From contig CM059585.1 of assembly GCA_030407085.1 (NCBI GenBank), positions 9,169,001-9,233,000 of the forward strand: a stretch of DNA of 64,000 nt, read 5' to 3'. Below are positions 1 through 10,097 of the stretch, in pieces. The notes beneath the pieces are model-generated. The model was given only the letters and a program-made list of their open reading frames with translations. It had not been told where the DNA came from and did no database searches. Positions within the stretch are counted from its first letter, which is position 1; the number at the start of each line of letters is the position of its first letter. Made by a program: the position numbers and the translations under genes. The DNA is from Trichopria drosophilae. Its lineage: Eukaryota; Arthropoda; Insecta; Hymenoptera; Diapriidae.

Positions 1-1136
1 AAATTTCTCGCTAAATATTTCTAGAATCATCCGGAAGCAATCATGAGAATAACTTTCAGGAAACAAAGTCGAAAAATTGGAAAGGAATAATAGAATGGGT
101 ACATTTCATAAGTTTTCATGTGGGCACCAGCGTGTTTTCACAAGGTCCACTAGAAAATACGACGGGTGCCTTGGTAAAAGTAAAGTTTCGAGTAAATATA
201 TTATGCGATGTGATAGTAAAATGTTATGAAATGTATCCATGTTGTATAATTACTTGAAATTTGATGGAAAAAATATATGAAATTGTGGGATTGTCTAGTA
301 GACGATTTCATAGTTTTTTTTCCGATGAAAATGACCCGCGGTGTAAACATTGTTCTTCTTTCATTGTTTATTTTTATAAATCGAAGAAAAGCTGAAGGAC
401 ATTTGCATATTCTATGAATTTCTTTTTTTTTTGTGTCATATATTTCTTAAAATATAACAGAGAAGTAACGAACCTGAGCGGTTAATCGTGAAAACATTGG
501 AAAAACCTATTTTATTAATTTTCTTAATATATCGTATTTCTCCTCGCAATATCTAGATTTTAATTCCTTAAAATTCGTGGAAAGACGACACGAGCACGAA
601 AAAAAATAACCAATAATCCATACTATTAACAATCAGCGGCCGATGTCGGTCAGCATTTAATTTTAGCGATTTTATCATACTGGAATGACAACTTCCGTAT
701 CTTATCGAAAGTTACGTTCGCTTAACCGCGTAATGAACGAATAAATGTTGACAAACATGCGAAAGAAGGAAGAATACATTTCGCAATAACGGTCATTCTG
801 CAAAACCTGCCATTTTGTTTGACCGTAACATTACAAAATGAATTTGAAAAATGAAGTAACTCCAGTTATTAATGTGGAAGTTTTGAAAAAACGGTAGAAA
901 ATACAAAATCAAAATCCGATTTTTTGTTCTCTTTTTATTTATTTCATCGGGATAAACCCTTTTACAAAATTAACATAGATTTTGATTTTTTACCAGTTTT
1001 ATGTTGTCTATTTCTGCATTGACAAAACTTTTTCCACATTAATTATTTGAAAGTTGTCATTAAAGTATATTTTTATATTATAACATTAGTCGTAAGCAAA
1101 CCAAGTGTATAGAAAAAATCCAGTTGGAGTTTTCCA
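1..1136. other. AT-rich intergenic DNA, nothing identified
   Basis: There are no ORFs with family resemblance, no convincing splice-bounded exon and no terminal repeat pair. Homopolymer A/T runs are common. It may be intron or 3' flank of the minus-strand gene whose start exon lies at 6050-6122, but nothing in the sequence proves this. Confidence 0.5.
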
Positions 1137-1138
1137 TG

Positions 1139-1460
1139 TCATTAAGACTAGGTCACGACTGATATTTTTGATCCATTCGACCAGTTTGATCATCTAGACA
1201 GTTTTGACCTGGTTGCAAAATTCTAGATGGTTTCAACCACGTGGTCATATCCAAATGGAATGTAAGTGATAATTATCACATACATTTATCCACCTAATTG
1301 TGACCGTGTGGTCAAGATTAAGTAGAATTTTCCCAGCAGGTCAAAATCGTGTAGAATTTTGCAACCACCTGGTCAAAACTGTGTAGAGCCTAGAGAATTC
1401 CATGTGGTTACCACATTTCCAATGGTCCAAAACTAACAGGTTGTGACCTAGTCATAACAA
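1139..1460. repeat. Imperfect inverted-repeat element built on TGGTCAAAAC / GTTTTGACC
   Basis: The left part (GACTAGGTCACGAC at about 1146, then GTTTTGACCTGGTTGCAA) recurs in reverse complement on the right (TTGCAACCACCTGGTCAAAA, then GTTGTGACCTAGTC at about 1440). The unit GGTCAAAAyyGTGTAGAATTT also repeats directly. This fits a decayed foldback MITE. No clear target duplication could be assigned and the family is unknown. Confidence 0.5.
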
Positions 1461-2202
1461 TGGTTACACCATGTGGACAAACCCACCTGAATTTTTCAGT
1501 AGAATTGGTTGGTCCCTCTTTATTTTAAGTTTTTGCACTATCCAATATGTAGTTTTCCCCTTACTTGTACACTTGGACTTATTAAGTACAATTGAAATCA
1601 GTTCAGTGGTAATTAACCAAAATTCAGTGTTCAAAAAGCAACACAAGTTCTTCGACTGGGACTAGTTACAACTATTAATTAAACTGCTTTATTATATGTT
1701 TTTCCTAACAAAGTAGAATTAATAAAATAGTATTTTTTAATACTAACTGTTATTATTTACAGTTGACAATATTATCTAATATAATCTTAATTGCATCAGT
1801 TTTTCAAATCGATGCAAAGAAAATCAGTTCAGATGACAAAATGTAACTAATTATTATTTAGTATTTAATAAAAGACTTCATAAACAAAATAATGTCTTTA
1901 TGAGAAATGAATATCGAGTGATGTAAAATGTCAGTATTTCATTCACAAAATTATACACGCACATTGTTTACCAAAGTTCAATACAATTGAATGTCATTGT
2001 ATATAAACGCATGTTTACTATTAGTTAATTATATACAAATTATTTCTGCAAAGTGCAATCTTAATACAAGGACTAATTAAAAAAATGTCATTGTGATATA
2101 TATTTCTTTTTTTTATTCTCTCTTTTATTATTTATTAAACTTTTTGCAATTTTCTGAGAATTTCTTTCTAAAGTCATTAACTAAATGTTAATGACCCTTT
2201 TG
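1461..2202. other. AT-rich spacer, nothing identified
   Basis: Overlapping short open frames at 1464-1665 on both strands have low-complexity composition and no family resemblance. The rest is A/T-rich without structure that I can support. Confidence 0.45.
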
Positions 2203-2956
2203 AAAACTATATCATTTCAGATTTTCATGTTATTTTAAATAAGAAAATCTAAAATGGTATAGTTTTAAGGTATGATTTTGTCACATACCGAAAACTTTAT
2301 AAACAATGACATGAAATTATTAAAAAAAAAGTCGAAATTTCATTAATTTCAAGTAATTTTGTAATATTGCAGTTTATAAGTTAAATTATAATTCAAATGA
2401 TTGTTTCTGGTTTAATTTACGTACACTAATTGCTTTTCTTGTATTCGAATCGTTACATTTACATACAATAAATTCAGTAGCTTACAGACAATTGAGCGAA
2501 CACGTGCTTTTTCACCTCCTTACGATCCCAATAGAAATTTCAGCAATAAATTTTAACAATCTGGTGATATGATTATTCTTAAAATGTTTTGGAGTAACAG
2601 TCGAACGTAGCATGTCTTGTTTTGAAATAATCGGACATAGTTTTTTGTCTGCTCATAATATATAAAGTACATTCTAATTGATTCTACCACTAAATATCAT
2701 AAGACAAAATATTATTGGATAAAATATCATAATCCAAAATATTATAATCCAAAATATTATTTGCATAAAATATTATTTGCATAAAATATTATTTAGACAA
2801 ATTATTATAACCTAACCTAACCTAACCTAACCTAACCTAAACTAAACTAACCTAACCTAACCTAAATAGTAATCAAATTCAAGGAATGTAATAAATGTAC
2901 ACAGTGTCATTAAAAAAATTCGTATTTGCAACTAGCAAGTAATATCACAAAATGTT
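2203..2956 (+). repeat. Left copy of a ~750 bp inverted duplicate (partner 5045-5770)
   Basis: From ACTATATCATTTCAGATTTT to AGTAATATCACAAAATGTTT, this stretch matches the reverse complement of about 5045-5770 with only scattered differences, including the CCTAA array and the block around CGTACACTAATTGC. Its outer end is itself a small hairpin (ACTATATCATTTCAG / CTAAAATGGTATAGT). The left copy lies outside, and the right copy inside, the TTAA-flanked foldback 3422-5859, so this is a separate repeat family. Confidence 0.7.
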
Positions 2957-3086
2957 TGATGAAAACTATACAATATTAAATTAATAATATATAATACATA
3001 TATAATAATATATAATATTTTGGAACATAATATTTTTTATTATATTTTGGAAAATAATATTTTGTCCCATGATATTTAGAGGTGCA
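2690..3086. mobile_element. MITE-like element with CACTAAATATCAT ends and an internal CCTAA array
   Basis: The left end CCACTAAATATCATAAGACA is mirrored on the right by TGTCCCATGATATTTAGAGG. Between them are repeated AAAATATTATwTGC-type units facing inward and a run of CCTAA. A second left half, with inverted CCTAA, ends at about 5290 (ATGATATTTAGTGG). The inward AATATTTTGT repeats make it strongly self-complementary. No transposase is present and the superfamily is unknown. Confidence 0.5.
2811..2866 (-). repeat. Interstitial insect telomere-type repeat (CCTAA)n
   Basis: About eleven CCTAA units with a few variants (ACTAA). TTAGG is the canonical insect telomere unit. The array sits inside a repeat element, not at a chromosome end, and is matched by an inverted array at 5142-5191. 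Confidence 0.85.
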
Positions 3087-5044
3087 TCCTTCTATTTACA
3101 TTTATTTTTAGATCTTTTATTTGTAAAGATTACACAATGACTTTTACAACTTCTCAACGTCCGACATAACAAACGAAACGGGTGAAGATAAAGGAATGAA
3201 GGATTCAAATACTCAAATAAAATATACAATTATATACATATTCGAAATCTTTTCGATGTTAGTTAAAAAGTGTAATGTATTCAAAGTAACAAATGTCTGA
3301 GATCTGGTTTAATAACCTATAACGAAACTTACATTCTGAATAATTAAAAATGTTTTTTTCCAATATAGATTACGTAAAGTGCAGCTTTATGCATTTTTGA
3401 CATTTTTTAAATGCACTTCAACCCATTAACGCCCAAGAGGACACAAATTTCACCAAGATTTTCGGAATATTTCTTGACATTAAAGTTCAATTAAAAAAAT
3501 TTTAGACAAATCATTTTCGACGTAAAATTGATCGATCTTTCCGAATATGCCGTTAAAAAATCAATCGAGTCCATTCCGAAAAAGTTATGCTTGGTTTTTC
3601 ACAAAAAAATCAGATTTTTTAACTGACAATTATTTTTTAATCGGCATTTTTACATTGGAAACGGTTAGGGAGATCACTGATCGGTGAAAATATCGTGTCC
3701 TCGAACCTTTAACTTTGAAATGGGCATGATATCATTTTGAAAATGAAGTTGGAAACTGTCAAAATGGCGGCTCAAACAAGAAAAGATCGGAGAAAAGCTC
3801 CTGAATTTTTTATTCGAAAATGATAGATAGGCTTTTGGAAAAAATGTCGCTGAACAAAAAGTTCTTAGAATTGGTCAAAGAATAAGCTCAAATTTTTTCA
3901 GAATTTTTAAAACACTCTTCTTCATTTTCAAAATCGCAAAATTATGAAAAAATATGAAAAGTCGTAGAAAAATTGTGAAAAAATTTCGAGGTTTTTTTTG
4001 ATAAATTCTAAGAACTTTTTGTTCCGTCACATATTTTGCGAAAGTCTATCGTTTCCAAATAAAAAATTTCTGAACTTTTCAAAAAATAGGGAAACAGGAA
4101 TTTTGTTATTTGAAAATGATAGAATTTCGCAAAAAATGTCGCTGAACAAAAAATTCTTAGAATTTATCAAAGAATACGCTGACATTTTTTCAGAATTTTT
4201 CTACGACTTTTCATATTTTTTCAAAATTTTGCGAGTTTGGAAATGAAGAAAAGTGTTTTAAAAATTCTGAGAAAATTTGTGCGTATTTCATTAATTCTAA
4301 AAACTATCATTTTCGAATAAAAAATTCAGGAATTTTTCGTTGTTCTTTTCGTGTTTGAGCCGCCACATTTTGACAGTTTCCAACTTCATTTTCAAAATGA
4401 TATCACCCAATAAGCAAAAAGAAATGTTGAAATATTCAAAAAGAATACTTCTTGAATGGTTTTATGAAATGAGAATTCTAAAAGAATTCTTTGTGAATGC
4501 TTAAAAATATAACGAATGTCCGCTATAGTTATAAAATTGGGAGTTAGATAACAATTCTTTTTGTAAATAGGTTTGATAAGAATTTTTTAAAATTTTAACA
4601 TATTATAATTTAAGACCTTTTTGAAATTGTTTAGACTTTCAAAATTATAAAATTTTCAAAATTAAAAGCTATTTTGTACATTTTTTTAATTTTCAACGTG
4701 TTAAATTTTCGAAATTTTCATGATTCATGTATCTATATTTGAACATTTGAAAGCATTTCAGATTACTGGGAACTGCCTTACTAATACTTATATACACTGT
4801 AATTTGTAGTTGGCAAACCTAAATTTGTTATAAAAGAATTCTTTTGTATTACTTCTTATATACTATATAAGTATAATTTCATGCGGACATTCGAGAAGTC
4901 ATTAAGTAATCTTTTTTCAAAATTTTTGCTTATCGGGCATGTACATTTCAAAGTTAAAGGTTCGCGGACACGATATTTTCAGCGATCAGTGATCTCCTTA
5001 ACCGTTTCCATTTTGAAAATGCAGATTAAAAAATATTTGTCAAT

Positions 5045-5770
5045 GAAAAAATTTTGTGATATTACTCGCGAGTTGCAAATACGAATTTTTTTAATGACAC
5101 TGTGTACATTTATTATATTCCTTCAATTTGATTACTGTTTTGGTTAGGTTAGGCTAGGTTAGGTTATGTTAGGTTAGGTTAGGTTAGGTTATAATCATTT
5201 GTCTAAATAATATTTTGTCTGTGATATTTTGTTTCAATAATATTTTGGATTATAATATTTTGTCTTATGATATTTAGTGGTAGAATCAATATGTACTTTA
5301 TATATTATGAGCAGACAAAAAACTATGTGAGATTATTTCAAAACAAGACATGCTTCATTCGACTGTTACTCCAAAATATTTTAAGAATAATCATATCCCC
5401 AGATTGTTAAAATTTATTGCTGGAATTTCTATTGGGATCGTAAGGAGGTGAGAAAGCATGTGTTCGCTCGATTGTCTGTGAGCTACTGAATTTATTGTAT
5501 GTAAATGTAACGATTCGAATACAAGAAAAGCAATTAGTGTACGTAAATTAAACCAGAAACAATCATTTGAATTATAATTTAACTTATAAACTGCAATATT
5601 ACAAAATTACTTGAAATTAATGAAATTTCGACTTTTTTTTTAATAATTTCATGTCATTGTTTATAAAGTTTTCGGTATGTGACGAAATCTTATCTTAAAA
5701 CTATGCCATTTTAGATTTTTTTATTTAAAATAACAGGAAAATCTGAAATGATATAGTTTTTACTTTTAAT
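5045..5770 (-). repeat. Right copy of the ~750 bp inverted duplicate
   Basis: Reverse complement of 2203-2956, including the TTAGG array and the block around CGTACGTAAATTAAACC. It interrupts the right arm of the foldback between GTAAAATTAAAAG and TTTTTCATTGACA when that arm is read from its outer end. Confidence 0.7.
5142..5191 (+). repeat. Interstitial insect telomere-type repeat (TTAGG)n
   Basis: Roughly nine GGTTA units with variants (GGCTA, GGTTATG). It is the inverted counterpart of the array at 2811-2866 and part of the duplicated repeat. Confidence 0.85.
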
Positions 5771-5879
5771 TTTACGTAAAGTTTGTTTAATTGAATTTTA
5801 ATGTCAAGAAATATTCCGAAAATCTTGGTGAAATTTGTGTCCTCTTGGGCGTTAATGGGTTAAACAAAATATATAACGC

Positions 5880-6000
5880 ATGTACGAAAATGTTTTTTGT
5901 ACCAATGTGAATACAGACTTCGTTTTCAACTTGTCAAGTAACCATCATATTCGTAGAGTAAACTTTTATGCACTTGTATCGAAAACTACTATTTTAGCGG
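5880..6000. repeat. Fragment of a dispersed repeat also seen at 52370-52625
   Basis: Shared phrases are GCATGTACGAAAATGTTTTT, TTTTTGTACyAATGTGAAT and TATCGAAAACTACTATTTT, the last in reverse complement near 52365-52390. It is a short decayed copy of unknown family. Confidence 0.5.
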
Positions 6001-6049
6001 TTCCCTAAAATATACTTCAGAAATAATTTTATTAAAATATAAGACTTAC

Positions 6050-6122
6050 CTTTAAAGGTCTGGTGATCGTGACTGTTTCAATCGTCGTTGTTTGAGACAT
6101 TGTCGATAACTAAAAATGGTAT
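6050..6122 (-). CDS. Start-codon exon of an unidentified minus-strand gene
   Basis: Reading the minus strand, a pyrimidine-rich tract ending TTTCAG at 6123 is followed by a short 5' UTR, then ATG at 6100-6098 and 17 codons giving MSQTTTIETVTITRPLK. The exon ends at 6050 before a strong GTAAGT donor, in phase 0. An A/T-rich stretch precedes the acceptor, so an upstream noncoding exon is expected at higher coordinates. No downstream exon could be recognised between 1 and 6050; repeats at 1139-5859 would then be in the first coding intron and the rest of the gene beyond the left edge. The Thr-rich N-terminus does not identify a family to me. The splice sites and clean frame make a real exon likely, not certain. 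Confidence 0.55.
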
Positions 6123-6373
6123 CTGAAATAAAATAAAAAAATAATCTGAAACTAAAAATAAACTAAAACTAAAAATAAATTAAAACTAAAAATTAAATAT
6201 AACAAAAATTAAATAAGGTAGAAATTTCTCGTCACAACTCAACATTATGCAGTCTTAAAATCAATTTTGAGATCTGTTAGTTACTAAATGATACTTTATT
6301 ATTTATTTAATACTAAAATGACCGCAATTCTACTGAATTGATCATAAATAACAACTATACAAACGGAGGTTAA

Positions 6374-6762
6374 CCTTTAAAGCGCCCTTGGGGTACTGGG
6401 AGACCCCAGACATAAATATTACATTTTTTTCCCTTCTAAAGCTGCACTTTTACAGCATTTTTTAAAAGAGCTGCATTTCAAGAGGCACAAGTTAAATTTT
6501 TAGGACATAATATTGAAAATTGGCTGAGTTACGATTTTTTTTGTGAAAAACTTTTGTATTTCATTTTTTATAACGAGCACCAATAATTTTTTTATCAAGA
6601 TAACTTATCTAAGCTGTAAAGTGATACTTGGAGAGTATCCAGTAATTTTGTTGAGACGAAATAATGAAAACTGTCCGCACAGAATGATATCTTCGGATTG
6701 GGGTCTCCCACGACCCCACATGGCGCTTTGTGTTATTTTTATATAGGGTGTCGCTTTAATGA
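6374..6762 (+). mobile_element. TTAA-flanked MITE (CCTTTAAAGCGCC ends), copy 1
   Basis: Flanked by TTAA at 6370-6373 and 6763-6766. The left end CCTTTAAAGCGCCC pairs with the right end, whose complement reads TCATTAAAGCGACA. Internal GGGGTCTCCCACGACCCC and CTGGGAGACCCCAG motifs are palindromic. A second copy in the opposite orientation lies at 56874-57226 with the same internal text. Open frames over it on both strands are shadows of the repeat. Confidence 0.8.
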
Positions 6763-6766
6763 TTAA

Positions 6767-8174
6767 ACACACATGTTTCGAGATCTCAAATTCAAATTCA
6801 GGACTTGCATGTAAAATAAAACCATAAATTTTGGACTGATTAAATAAAAATATAATACAAAGAACAAAAAATGTTTGCAAACAGTTCTGGGGGAGATAAG
6901 TTCGATAAAACACAATTGTATTGTTTTAATCGTTTATTCTCTTTTTAAATTTATAACAGATATACACATACTGATATATTGAATATTGTTGAGTTTTTTC
7001 TTTTTGGAAAATTAATTTTTAATTGTATGAGTAGCTTATATACAAATGTTATAAATATTCTATAAAAAATAAAATCGTTTTATATAAATATTCGGAACTT
7101 TTAGTATAAGAATGCACTTACATGAAGTATAAAATGTGAATGACAACTAAATATAGATATTAAGATTTTAGAACTGTTATCAGTCTAAATTAATCAAACT
7201 TCATGATGTCATTTTTAGATATGTTATCATAATTAACAAGTAACGAAAAGGAATGTAAGAATAGTTATTGTCCTAAAACAAAAGTAGTTTAAAAGTGATC
7301 TAGAATAACATCACTAATTGTAATAATGATGTAAATTAGAGACGTTATTGGATACTTATAAGCGCATGATCTAGATAAATTTTAAAAAATATAAAATGAA
7401 TTAGAAATTTTGAAAGATTGTTATTAATTATGAAGTTCAAAGTACATTATGAATATTAAATACAAAATGAGTAATATTGTTTACATGAAAAAAAAAACTG
7501 CGATTAAAGATGACGTTTAAAAAAGTGTCGATAGTTACTTAAACAATAGAGCCTTAATAAAAGTATAAATACTTGAGGAATGTTAACTCACAACAATTAT
7601 TGGTTCCGATCAATTAATGACAATCACTTAAACTAGTCGAAGTATCATTAGTCACTGTAGAGATACCAATTCGTACTCGGTGAATGAGTCATGGCACGTT
7701 TAAGCATTTACGCGTGAGCAATCGAACGAGTGGCGTTCTTTACGATTACTTCCGAAAATCTAATTAACATTTCGAAATCGTAAAATACATTAGCGTTATG
7801 TACAAAAACTTCGTATTTAGCAGTCATCACTGGAGGTTACAACCGTTACTACGATACTGGACGGTACTACGCCACTATGCTACGATCAGTTTTTTATATA
7901 ACGCAATAAATATACCGAGCGAAAGCGAAAGATCGACATTTAAGGCGACTTTACTTTATAGGACAACACACGTTCCTTTTGCACGCCATCCGATGCCAAA
8001 CATCTGTCACACATATATAATGCATACACATACACATTACATGTAGGTATGTATGCATGTGTGCAAAATATAACGGGTGTGTTTTAAGTAAGGCAGCGTT
8101 GGAGTTTTCCCCTAGTTCCCCTAGATAGTAACCTGCTACAGTAGCGCCACGATTGGGGAAGAGTAGAAAGTGTA
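6767..8174. other. Intergenic or 5' region; no gene seen
   Basis: Mostly A/T-rich. The stretch at 7560-7800 is more balanced in composition (TACTCGGTGAATGAGTCATG, CATTTACGCGTGAGC) and on the minus strand has a TATA-like GTATTTATAC at about 7570. It could hold the promoter or noncoding exon of the minus-strand gene starting at 6100, but that is inference. The open frames at 7798-8202 resemble no family. Confidence 0.35.
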
Positions 8175-8176
8175 TA

Positions 8177-8395
8177 CAGTAGAACCCCTCTACATTGAAC
8201 ACCCCGCTAGATTGAACATTTTCTTCCTCCCCTTACTCCCACTGTAATGTTATGTTCAGCTAGCAGTTGCAATCGCGCATGCGCAATCATTCCGTCATGC
8301 GGCAAGATGGCGAAATACTGGAGGACAAGCGGACGGGAAGGGATGTTCAATGAAACGGGGTTGTCAGGGAAACGCTGGCACGCCTTGTTCTACTG
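8177..8395. mobile_element. Pogo-like MITE, CAGTAGAACCCCTC family
   Basis: TA-flanked at both ends. The left end CAGTAGAACCCCTCTACATT and right end TTGTTCTACTG are inverted, with internal TTGAACA motifs in both orientations. Its right-hand TA (8396-8397) is directly followed by the CAGT end of the next element, so the two abut. Confidence 0.75.
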
Positions 8396-8397
8396 TA

Positions 8398-8858
8398 CAG
8401 TAGTCCTCCCCTTATTTTAACTTTATTCCGTCCGTTATTTTAACTTTTTCCCCTCGTGAGTTCCCCACCATTCTTCATGCGCTTGTAGTAGCGGTCCACA
8501 TTCAAAAGAGACCGGACTGCTGTTTGCGCTTGCGGTTAAAGGTGAAGAAGGACGCCACTACAGCGGCCCTCCCCTTATTTTAACTTTTCGAGTCAAGGAA
8601 GATGGCGGCTTCTTCCCTTATTTTACCGCTTCACTTCATCCCCACCACTAGCAGTATGAGAGAATAAAAACAGAGAGAGTAGATATAGTGGCGTCTTTCT
8701 TTACCTGTATGCTCAAGCGCGCAAACAGCAGTCCGCACTCTTTTGAACACACTTTCAAATGGCGAATGGTGGGGGAACTCACGAGGGGAAGAGGTTAACA
8801 TAAGGGACGAAAAAAAGTTAAAATAAAGGACGCAGTTAAAATAAGGAGAGGACCACTG
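8398..8858. mobile_element. Composite of pogo-like MITEs, CAGTGGTCCTCCCC family
   Basis: Starts CAGTAGTCCTCCCCTTATTT and ends GGAGAGGACCACTG, flanked by TA. An internal CAGCGGCCCTCCCCTTATTT at about 8569 and a matching GTGGCGTC at about 8687 show one element nested in or fused to another of the same family. Characteristic internal text is GAGTTCCCCCACCATTC and GCAAACAGCAGTCCGCACTC. Further copies lie in the pelota and Alas introns and at 26894-27183. Confidence 0.75.
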
Positions 8859-9412
8859 TATATGTCTTCTCTGTGTTTATATTCTCTCATACTGCCAGTC
8901 GTGGGGATGAGGAGAACCGTTAAATTAAGGGAAGAAGCCGACATTCAAAATGGCAGATCCAAGATGGCGGACCAGATTAGGAAAATATTGTTTGGTCGAG
9001 ATAAAATAGGGAACTTGGGGAGTTTTCAGGGTCGCTGATTACGAATATTCAAAATGTCGGATCCACGAATAGAAATTTAGGGCCCGAGTAAAGTTTGGAC
9101 GTCCAAGGACCTCTGAAGTCTGTTCGAGGCTGCACAAGCGTTACGACCCACACGCAAAATAAATATATGTGACAAATATGCTAAATAAATGCACATATAT
9201 TTTCGGCGAAAAATGCAATATGTGATGCCACATATATTCTCATCGAATTTTTTTTCCGTACGGGATGCTATATACAATTTTACGGCCAAGAATCAATAAA
9301 TTAATTATGTTTTTGACTGCATTTTTTTAGTGTTTGTTTATTTATACCTAACATTTTTACAACAAATGAAATTTGAATATTAGTGGTATAATATTGTAGA
9401 CAAATATCTGAG

Positions 9413-9749
9413 CTACCGTAAATTGGGGTAAAGTCGGCTATTTTTCATGGTTTTTTGCTTAAATCCTCGTGAGAAAACTTAAAATAATTATTGGTATTTT
9501 TAATATGTAATCTCTAACTCTGTTTTAAGATCTATGTAATAGAAAAGAAAATTACTTTTTAGAATTAACGGTGCATACTATTTTGTCATCGCCGACTTTG
9601 ACCCCAAATGCTGAGAAGAGTCGGCTATCGTCATACATCGAAAAAGTATGCTATTGTAATAAAACAAAACTTTTCTCTCTAGAAAAAGGATAATTAAAAA
9701 TTTTAAAATAGGTTATCGAATGGCCGACTTTACCCCAATTTATGGTACT
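9413..9749. mobile_element. MITE with ACCGTAAATTGGGGTAAAGT ends
   Basis: The left terminus TACCGTAAATTGGGGTAAAG and right terminus CTTTACCCCAATTTATGGTA are inverted repeats about 30 bp long around a ~335 bp body with the internal phrase GTCGGCTA in both orientations. No ORF is present and the superfamily is not assigned. Confidence 0.7.
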
Positions 9750-10097
9750 AGAAAAACCAGCGAATATTTTTAAATACCTCAAAATTTTTATAAATGAAAT
9801 TACCTGGCAGAAAAGGTGGTCCACAGTGCTTCAAAGTGTTAAAACACATCATTGTTCCCAGGGGATTTCACATTGAAATAATAAATTCTATGCGATTATT
9901 CTGGTATGTTCTTGCGTAAAAAATGTTGCAGAAATTACTTCGACACTTTTTTACACTTTAGCTATTGGCAAATAAAAAATTGGGAAATTATGAATTATAA
10001 TTGCCTCGCACGGCAGTTTCTAATGAATAAGTTTTATTTATTTCAAATCATATTAAATATTCAAACTAGATACATGCGTAACATTAATGATAAAACT

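Larger units (their letters stand above)
3422..5859. mobile_element. Long TTAA-type foldback element (CCCATTAACGCCC ends), with a nested repeat
   Basis: The ends are CCCATTAACGCCCAAGAGG (left) and its complement ending AATGGG at 5859. They are flanked by TCAA (left, one base off) and TTAA (right). The arms pair again at 3605-3775 with 4340-4400 and 4930-5040 (TGACAGTTTCCAACTTCATT on one side, the complement on the other). The right arm is interrupted by the 5045-5770 repeat. The core phrase TTGGTCAAAGAATA is shared with the element at 34303-35606. CCC ends with TTAA flanks are piggyBac-like; no transposase is present. Confidence 0.7.

Noticed and set aside
2811..2866. Ancient telomere fusion or chromosome end
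   Set aside because: The array occurs at the same internal place in two copies of a dispersed repeat, so it moves with the element.
6605..6913. 102-aa minus-strand frame and an overlapping plus-strand frame at 6543-6746
   Set aside because: Both are shadows of the TTAA-flanked MITE at 6374-6762 and its flank.
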